From Bacillota bacterium (GTDB lineage: Bacteria; Bacillota; Clostridia; Lachnospirales; Lachnospiraceae): DNA of 36,307 nucleotides. The notes beneath the pieces are model-generated. The model had not been told where the DNA came from. It searched no databases and saw only the letters and a program-made list of their open reading frames with translations. A program made the translations under genes and the position numbers. Of this stretch, positions 31,814 through 36,307 are shown piece by piece (the first letter of the stretch is position 1; every line of letters starts with the position of its first letter). The DNA is taken from assembly GCA_023434365.1 (NCBI GenBank), contig JAEYSV010000052.1, positions 1 to 36,307 on the forward strand, read 5' to 3'.

Positions 31814-32368
31814 ATGCAAGAAATTAGTGTATACCATGTTGTGACTGAAAAGCCGATGTATCTAGGGCAGCATATTATATTTGATGGGACTCATCATAAT
31901 GGCGTCTATCACCGGGTTATGACATACAAAAAAATGATGATGGACGGAGAAAATGTTACGGATGAATTGGCGGATCTAATCAAAACAGATATCAATAAAT
32001 GGGGAAAGGTTGCCCGTCGAGAACTTGCCTTAGAAAAGGTACGAGAAGGGGAGTTTCCGCAATATCCATCAAGAATGTCTTGTTTATATACCTCTCAGAC
32101 GTTAGAAGAGGCAAGGGACTGGGCGAAGTTCTTTAAGGAAATAGGCCGTGAAGTGTATTCCATCGTTAAGCTTCGTGTAAATGGTCGAGCATTTACCGGG
32201 GATGCGTGCAATTGTTTTGATGGGAGCGAAGATGAGACAGATAATATCGAAAAAGCAAGACATTACTGGAAACTGGACCTTCAAAATGAGAAGCCCGTAT
32301 TTGAGACCATTGTAGATGGTGACATCGTGGTAGAAGAAATGATTGAGGATTATATGGAGGATCTGTGA
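31814..32368 (+). CDS. DUF2441 family protein
   Basis: The 184-residue protein starts at ATG 31814 after GTGAGGGATT. It resembles DUF2441 proteins: an N-terminal YHVVTEKPMYLGQHIIFDG, HHNGVYHRVMTYKKMM, then RMSCLYTSQTLEEARDWAKFF near 87-107 and a central VKLRVNGRAFTGDACNCFDG, ending in an acidic tail. Proteins of this group are thought to bind or modify a nucleotide-like ligand, but the activity is unknown. The frame is continuous with the acyltransferase remnant upstream; the ribosome binding site and family start support 31814. Confidence 0.78.
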   Translation: MQEISVYHVVTEKPMYLGQHIIFDGTHHNGVYHRVMTYKKMMMDGENVTDELADLIKTDINKWGKVARRELALEKVREGEFPQYPSRMSCLYTSQTLEEARDWAKFFKEIGREVYSIVKLRVNGRAFTGDACNCFDGSEDETDNIEKARHYWKLDLQNEKPVFETIVDGDIVVEEMIEDYMEDL

Positions 32369-32381
32369 GGGGGAAACAATA

Positions 32382-33389
32382 TTGAGTTTTGGGCAAATAA
32401 ATCAATCCTTAAACAGAAGAGAGAAAGCAATAAATAATAGTATTACAGATAAAGTTAGAGTTATGATTAATGGCCACTTAATGGGGTTAATTATTAAAGG
32501 TCAGAATACATCCAATCCTATCTTGCTGTTTGTACATGGTGGGCCAGGTATGCCTGAGTATTTTCTTTCACAGAAGTATGGCACAGGATTGGAAGAACAC
32601 TTTGTTGTGGTCTACTGGGACCAAAGGGGTTGCGGATTATCTTATCATAGTAAGATAGATAAAGGTACCATGACAGTGGACCAGTATGTCGAGGATACCA
32701 TTGATTTGACAAACTACTTGATTAAGCGCTTTAGGCAGGACAAAATCTATCTTATGGCACATTCCTGGGGCACATACTTTAGTCTTCTTGTTATGAAAAA
32801 AGCTCCAAAGCTTTATAAAGCATACATTGCTGTTGCCCAAGTTACCAATCAGGATGAGTCTGAAAAAATAGCGTATCAATATATGTTAGATTATTATTCA
32901 AAAGTCAGAGATAAGAAAGCGATAGAACAACTTAAAAAGAAGCCCTATCCATCTAGAGGATACAATAAAATAAGAGATGCATATATGCACCGGGCAGGGA
33001 TAGGTACCACCCATAAAATGAAGTCAGTCTTAAAAGGTATCTTCTTAGCTTCATTACTTAATAAGGAATATACAATTCTTGAAAAAATTAATCTATGGCG
33101 TGGAAAACTATTTGTCAATAAGAATACACAACTCAATATGAAGCATGACTTAAGAGAGATCGTAACCTCGTTAGAAGTTTCAACCTACTTTTTCTCTGGT
33201 ATATATGACTATACTGTAAATTATCAATTAACAGGTAATTATTTGGCTGAGTTAATTGCACCACTTAAGGGGTTTTACCTATTTGAAAGCTCAGCACATA
33301 GTCCTATATTTGAAGAGCCGGATAAAGTGGTACACATTATGATAAATGATGTATTACATAATAAGAATATACTTGCTTCTATGATATAG
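32382..33389 (+). CDS. alpha/beta hydrolase, proline iminopeptidase-like
   Basis: The 335-residue protein starts at TTG 32382, eight bases after GGGGG. It has the S33-like layout: LFVHGGPGMPEYF (oxyanion-hole HGGPG) near 49-61, YWDQRGCGLS near 78-87, the nucleophile elbow MAHSWGTYFS with Ser128, FFSGIYDYTVNYQ for the acid and ESSAHSPIFEEP for the catalytic histidine. It should hydrolyse N-terminal proline peptides or other esters/amides. A longer frame to 32343 overlaps the preceding gene and lacks a site. Confidence 0.88.
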   Translation: MSFGQINQSLNRREKAINNSITDKVRVMINGHLMGLIIKGQNTSNPILLFVHGGPGMPEYFLSQKYGTGLEEHFVVVYWDQRGCGLSYHSKIDKGTMTVDQYVEDTIDLTNYLIKRFRQDKIYLMAHSWGTYFSLLVMKKAPKLYKAYIAVAQVTNQDESEKIAYQYMLDYYSKVRDKKAIEQLKKKPYPSRGYNKIRDAYMHRAGIGTTHKMKSVLKGIFLASLLNKEYTILEKINLWRGKLFVNKNTQLNMKHDLREIVTSLEVSTYFFSGIYDYTVNYQLTGNYLAELIAPLKGFYLFESSAHSPIFEEPDKVVHIMINDVLHNKNILASMI

Positions 33390-33484
33390 ATAAATAAGGT
33401 TACAATATCTAAAATAAGTGTATTCTGTGTTATTGCGTTATGATTCGTGAATTCTGGAATATAGTCTGTAGGAGGTGTTAATCC

Positions 33485-33940
33485 ATGGAGAAAAGGGAAT
33501 TAGGGAATTGTCAAATTAGAGAAGTAAAAATAGAGGATGCATCTGCAATCTGGCAGTTAAATAGTGAAGAGATGGGATATGAATATTCTTTAGCAGACAC
33601 AATCGACAATCTGTCATATTTAATCAATAGCGAAAATGATAAAATATTCGTTGCGCTAGAGGATGAGAAGGTAGTTGGTTATGCTCATGCTAACACTCAT
33701 TATTTAATTTACGCACCACATATGAAAAATATTATGGGCATTGCTGTTGCAAGTAAATATAAACGGCAAGGGATAGGATCGGCATTATTATTAGCTATAG
33801 AATCCTGGGCCAAAGAATCTGGCGCAAAAGGTATTCGTCTCTCTTCTGGAGCAACCCGTACTGAGGCACATGAATTTTACCGTCATATGGGATATGGGAA
33901 TGAGAAGAAGCAGATTAATTTTAAGCGATTATGGAGATAA
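33485..33940 (+). CDS. GNAT family N-acetyltransferase
   Basis: The 151-residue protein shows IREVKIEDASAIWQLNSEEMG, VALEDEKVVGYAHANTHY, IMGIAVASKYKRQGIGSALLLAIE with acetyl-CoA loop KYKRQGIGSALL, and ATRTEAHEFYRHMGYGNEK. The acceptor is unknown. GTAGGAGG lies nine bases before ATG 33485. The next gene, another GNAT, starts ten bases after its stop and is probably cotranscribed; the two share little sequence, so they are not a recent duplicate pair. Confidence 0.87.
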   Translation: MEKRELGNCQIREVKIEDASAIWQLNSEEMGYEYSLADTIDNLSYLINSENDKIFVALEDEKVVGYAHANTHYLIYAPHMKNIMGIAVASKYKRQGIGSALLLAIESWAKESGAKGIRLSSGATRTEAHEFYRHMGYGNEKKQINFKRLWR

Positions 33941-33950
33941 AGGAGTCGGC

Positions 33951-34505
33951 ATGGAGAACATAACCTACCGTAAACTACATTCTGAAGAATGTGCGCGAAT
34001 CAGAGAAATAGACGCTTCTCAGTATATTCATCGCGCCTATAGAGAAGTAAATGGAACAAGACAATTAGTGGAGATTAATTATCAGGATCCAGATTATCCA
34101 AATGGATTTGAGAATCATCTAGCGGCATTACAGGAAACAATCCAATCTGGTGGAATTGCTCTTGGGGCATTTTGCATGGACCGCTTAGTAGGCTTTGTTA
34201 GCGTGAATAGCAATATATTTGGGCAAAAGCATAAATATATCCTATTAGATCAATTATTTATCTCAAAGGAGTATCGCGGCAAAGGAGTAGGTAAAAAATT
34301 GTTCCTATTGTCAGCAAAGGAAGCGAAGAACCTAGGTGCCGAGAAATTCTATATCTGTGCAGGCTCTGCAGAGGAAACCATAGCATTCTATATCGCGCTT
34401 GGATGTGAAGTAGCAAAGGAAATTAATCAAGAGCTATACCAACAGGACACTCGGGATTATCAATTGGAGTATGAGTTTAATAAGTTAGTTGACTGGGTTT
34501 CGTAA
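33951..34505 (+). CDS. GNAT family N-acetyltransferase
   Basis: The 184-residue protein has a distinct N-terminal half (ITYRKLHSEECARIREIDASQYI) and then the GNAT core: GFVSVNSNIFGQKH, YILLDQLFISKEYRGKGVGKKLFLLSAKEAKN with loop EYRGKGVGKKLF, and FYICAGSAEETIAFYIALGCEVAKE. AAAGGAG precedes ATG 33951. The frame is open further upstream to 33870 inside the previous gene, but without a ribosome binding site. The acceptor is unknown. Confidence 0.87.
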   Translation: MENITYRKLHSEECARIREIDASQYIHRAYREVNGTRQLVEINYQDPDYPNGFENHLAALQETIQSGGIALGAFCMDRLVGFVSVNSNIFGQKHKYILLDQLFISKEYRGKGVGKKLFLLSAKEAKNLGAEKFYICAGSAEETIAFYIALGCEVAKEINQELYQQDTRDYQLEYEFNKLVDWVS

Positions 34506-34529
34506 ATCATATAGCGGGGAGAATGACCA

Positions 34530-35465
34530 ATGAGCTTTACACACTGTATAGAACAGCAGGAATATATTTTGATGGAAGGCGCTTTGGGGGAACGGTTGAA
34601 GCGTGAATATCAATTAGCATTGGATGAGAGTGTTGTGATGGCAAGGCTAATTTATGAAACGAATGGTGCGAAAGCTTTACACGATCTGTGGACAGAATAT
34701 ATGCAGATTGCCGAAAAATACAAGCTTCCATTCTTAGCAACGACACCGACAAGACGGGCCAATCAAGAACGGGTAATGAAAGCAGGATATGATTCCTCTA
34801 TTATCCGAGATAATGTAGAATTTCTTCGTAGTATTCAAAAGCAACACAAAGGACTGATGTATGTTGGAGGTCTTCTTGGATGCAAAGGAGATGCCTATAC
34901 AGGAGAGGGAGCATTATCTGAAAATGAGGCAAAAGAATTTCACAAGTGGCAGGTTGATTTGTTCCAAGAAGCAGGAGTTGATTTCATATATGCAGCTATC
35001 ATGCCTACTCTGCCAGAGGCGGCTGGAATGGCGCAAGCAATGTCGGACACAGGCTTACCTTATATTATTAGTTTTACGATTCAAAGGGATGGTAAGCTGA
35101 TAGACCAAACAACGATATCAGATGCAATTTATTATATTGATAATACGGTAGAGAGAAAGCCAGCCTGTTACATGACAAACTGTGTACATCCAAACATCGT
35201 TTACGAGGCATTATCACAACCATTTAATCAAACTAATCATGTGCGTAATCGTTTTTTGGGAATTCAGGCGAATACCTCACCGTTGTCTTATGCAGAAATC
35301 GATGGCTCTGTGGATTTGAAGTGCCAGGAACCGGAAGTCTTTGCAGATGATATGATGCGGCTTCGTAACATAAGCAAGATTAAGATTTATGGTGGCTGTT
35401 GTGGAACGGGTCAAAGGCACATGGAACAAGTGGCAATGAGATTAAGTATGAGAGATTATGAATAG
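34530..35465 (+). CDS. homocysteine S-methyltransferase family protein
   Basis: The 311-residue protein matches the homocysteine-binding domain: the N-terminal MEGALGERLKREYQL near 15-29, then YETNGAKALHDLWTEYMQIAEK in essence, TTPTRRANQER near 71-81, and the zinc ligands Cys218 in MTNCVHP and Cys290-Cys291 in GGCCGTGQRHM. Members transfer a methyl group from S-methylmethionine, betaine or related donors to homocysteine. The donor cannot be told. It starts after GGGGAGAA and is followed immediately by the cyclase, so the two likely form an operon. Confidence 0.9.
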   Translation: MSFTHCIEQQEYILMEGALGERLKREYQLALDESVVMARLIYETNGAKALHDLWTEYMQIAEKYKLPFLATTPTRRANQERVMKAGYDSSIIRDNVEFLRSIQKQHKGLMYVGGLLGCKGDAYTGEGALSENEAKEFHKWQVDLFQEAGVDFIYAAIMPTLPEAAGMAQAMSDTGLPYIISFTIQRDGKLIDQTTISDAIYYIDNTVERKPACYMTNCVHPNIVYEALSQPFNQTNHVRNRFLGIQANTSPLSYAEIDGSVDLKCQEPEVFADDMMRLRNISKIKIYGGCCGTGQRHMEQVAMRLSMRDYE

Positions 35466-35499
35466 AAGCGAGAGAATAAACAAGAAAAGGAAGAACATT

Positions 35500-36144
35500 A
35501 TGAAAATTATAGATTTAACACACGTAATTGCTGAGAATATGCCGGTCTATCCAGGAACGGAAGGACCAAAGTTAGCGCCATTATATACCCATGAGATGTA
35601 TGGGTTTAAAGAAACCTTGCTTACAATGTTTTCACATACGGGTACCCATATGGATGCGCCAGCACACTTATTTGCTGATGGAATCACGCTTGATCAGTTG
35701 CCGATTACGCAGTTTGTTGGGAAGGCGCTGAGAATAGATTGTTCTGACTTGCCTATAGGGAAACGCATGACGATGGATTACATTAATCAAGATAGAGAGA
35801 AAGCAGATAAAGCTGACTATATCATTTTCTATACCGGATGGGATCGATACTGGGGAGTGGAACAATACTTTAGTGATTATCCATGCGTTGATAGTGAAGT
35901 GGTAGAGTATCTTGTGAATTCTCATAAAAAAGGCGTAGGGCTGGATACAATAAGTCTTGATCCAACCACAGACTCTAATCTGAGTCTTCATAAGAAACTA
36001 CTTAAGAGTAATGACATTGTAATTATAGAAAATCTGATGAATCTACATCTGCTTTCAGAGGAGCTCTTTACCTTATGCGCACTTCCAATGAAGCAAGTGG
36101 ATGCAGATGGTTCACCGATTCGGGCAATTGCAATTATGGAGTAA
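35500..36144 (+). CDS. cyclase family protein, kynurenine formamidase-like
   Basis: The 214-residue protein starts at ATG 35500 after AAAGGAAG, though the frame extends to 35458. The metal-binding signature SHTGTHMDAPAHLF lies at residues 45-58 with His46, His50, Asp52 and His56, as in the cyclase/arylformamidase family. The N-terminal IDLTHVIAENMPVYPG and the C-terminal GLDTISLDP are also conserved. Members hydrolyse amides such as N-formylkynurenine, or isatin-like rings. No tryptophan-degradation genes are near, so the substrate is open. Confidence 0.88.
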   Translation: MKIIDLTHVIAENMPVYPGTEGPKLAPLYTHEMYGFKETLLTMFSHTGTHMDAPAHLFADGITLDQLPITQFVGKALRIDCSDLPIGKRMTMDYINQDREKADKADYIIFYTGWDRYWGVEQYFSDYPCVDSEVVEYLVNSHKKGVGLDTISLDPTTDSNLSLHKKLLKSNDIVIIENLMNLHLLSEELFTLCALPMKQVDADGSPIRAIAIME

Positions 36145-36307
36145 GTTAGTTCAATCCGATGGATTGATGATAATGAAATAGATAGTGTAAAGTAGCGTAT
36201 GAAAACTTTGGAGTCTGAGAACCAGGCTATTTAGAACCTTGAGAAGTGAATATATCTCGAATAAATATAAGAAGTGGCGGCTTCCACCAACCTTGAGTGC
36301 ATGCAAA
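36145..36307. other. non-coding end of the window
   Basis: I see no supported gene, hairpin with T-run or known signal here. Short frames on both strands are broken by stops. A continuing gene on the minus strand cannot be excluded because the sequence ends. Confidence 0.4.

Noticed and set aside
1..36307. Chromosomal integron with gene cassettes
   Set aside because: No tyrosine integrase gene and no recurrent attC-like inverted repeats at unit boundaries were seen; gene units are too variable in spacing and many share gaps without hairpins.

Overview
The window is AT-rich, nearly all on one strand, with strong purine-rich ribosome binding sites, occasional TTG or GTG starts and short intergenic gaps. 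This fits a low-GC Firmicute of the Clostridia, and the protein types suggest a Lachnospiraceae-like organism. That placement is inference from composition and gene content. There is no rRNA, tRNA, CRISPR array, integrase or intact transposase.

The layout is an accessory island of mostly single-gene units, almost all on the + strand. Positions 1-9164 hold small-molecule and housekeeping-type enzymes: SAM methyltransferases, GNAT acetyltransferases, a P-loop kinase, DUF89 and DUF4003 proteins, a sugar isomerase, a cupin and a polysaccharide deacetylase. They end at a strong terminator. One minus-strand flavin-binding oxidase-like gene (9271-9744) faces a DinB-type gene. Positions 9965-19175 hold a RidA protein, more GNATs, a hydrolase and PhzF, then an apparent unit of an AraC/GyrI-type regulator, a short UvrA paralogue and a serine hydrolase.

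Positions 19297-24444 look different: AT-richer, with small orphan proteins resembling immunity proteins of polymorphic-toxin systems, long gaps and decayed fragments, and no toxin gene. At 24516-26046 an MFS exporter is preceded by a promoter, two leader hairpins, a 12-residue leader peptide and a hairpin over the exporter's ribosome binding site. This has the layout of an inducible translational attenuator.

Positions 26127-36144 hold a methyltransferase, an NTF2-like protein, an unusual fusion of an aminoglycoside 3-N-acetyltransferase-type domain to a PHP metal-hydrolase domain, a 250-bp purine-rich nested repeat, a CPBP protease, more GNATs, an alpha/beta hydrolase, a homocysteine S-methyltransferase-type enzyme and a cyclase.

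A second theme is decay. I could read remnants of a chloramphenicol acetyltransferase-like gene, a second copy of the sugar isomerase, a methyltransferase with an internal deletion and frameshift, a DUF4362-like gene on the opposite strand, an FMN-reductase-like gene lacking its middle, an acyltransferase tail and an IS66-type fragment. The island seems to gain and lose single genes. Several intact genes belong to families tied to drug modification, export or stress (GNAT, AAC(3), MFS, UvrA paralogue, AraC/GyrI), so a xenobiotic-response role for part of it is plausible but unproven.
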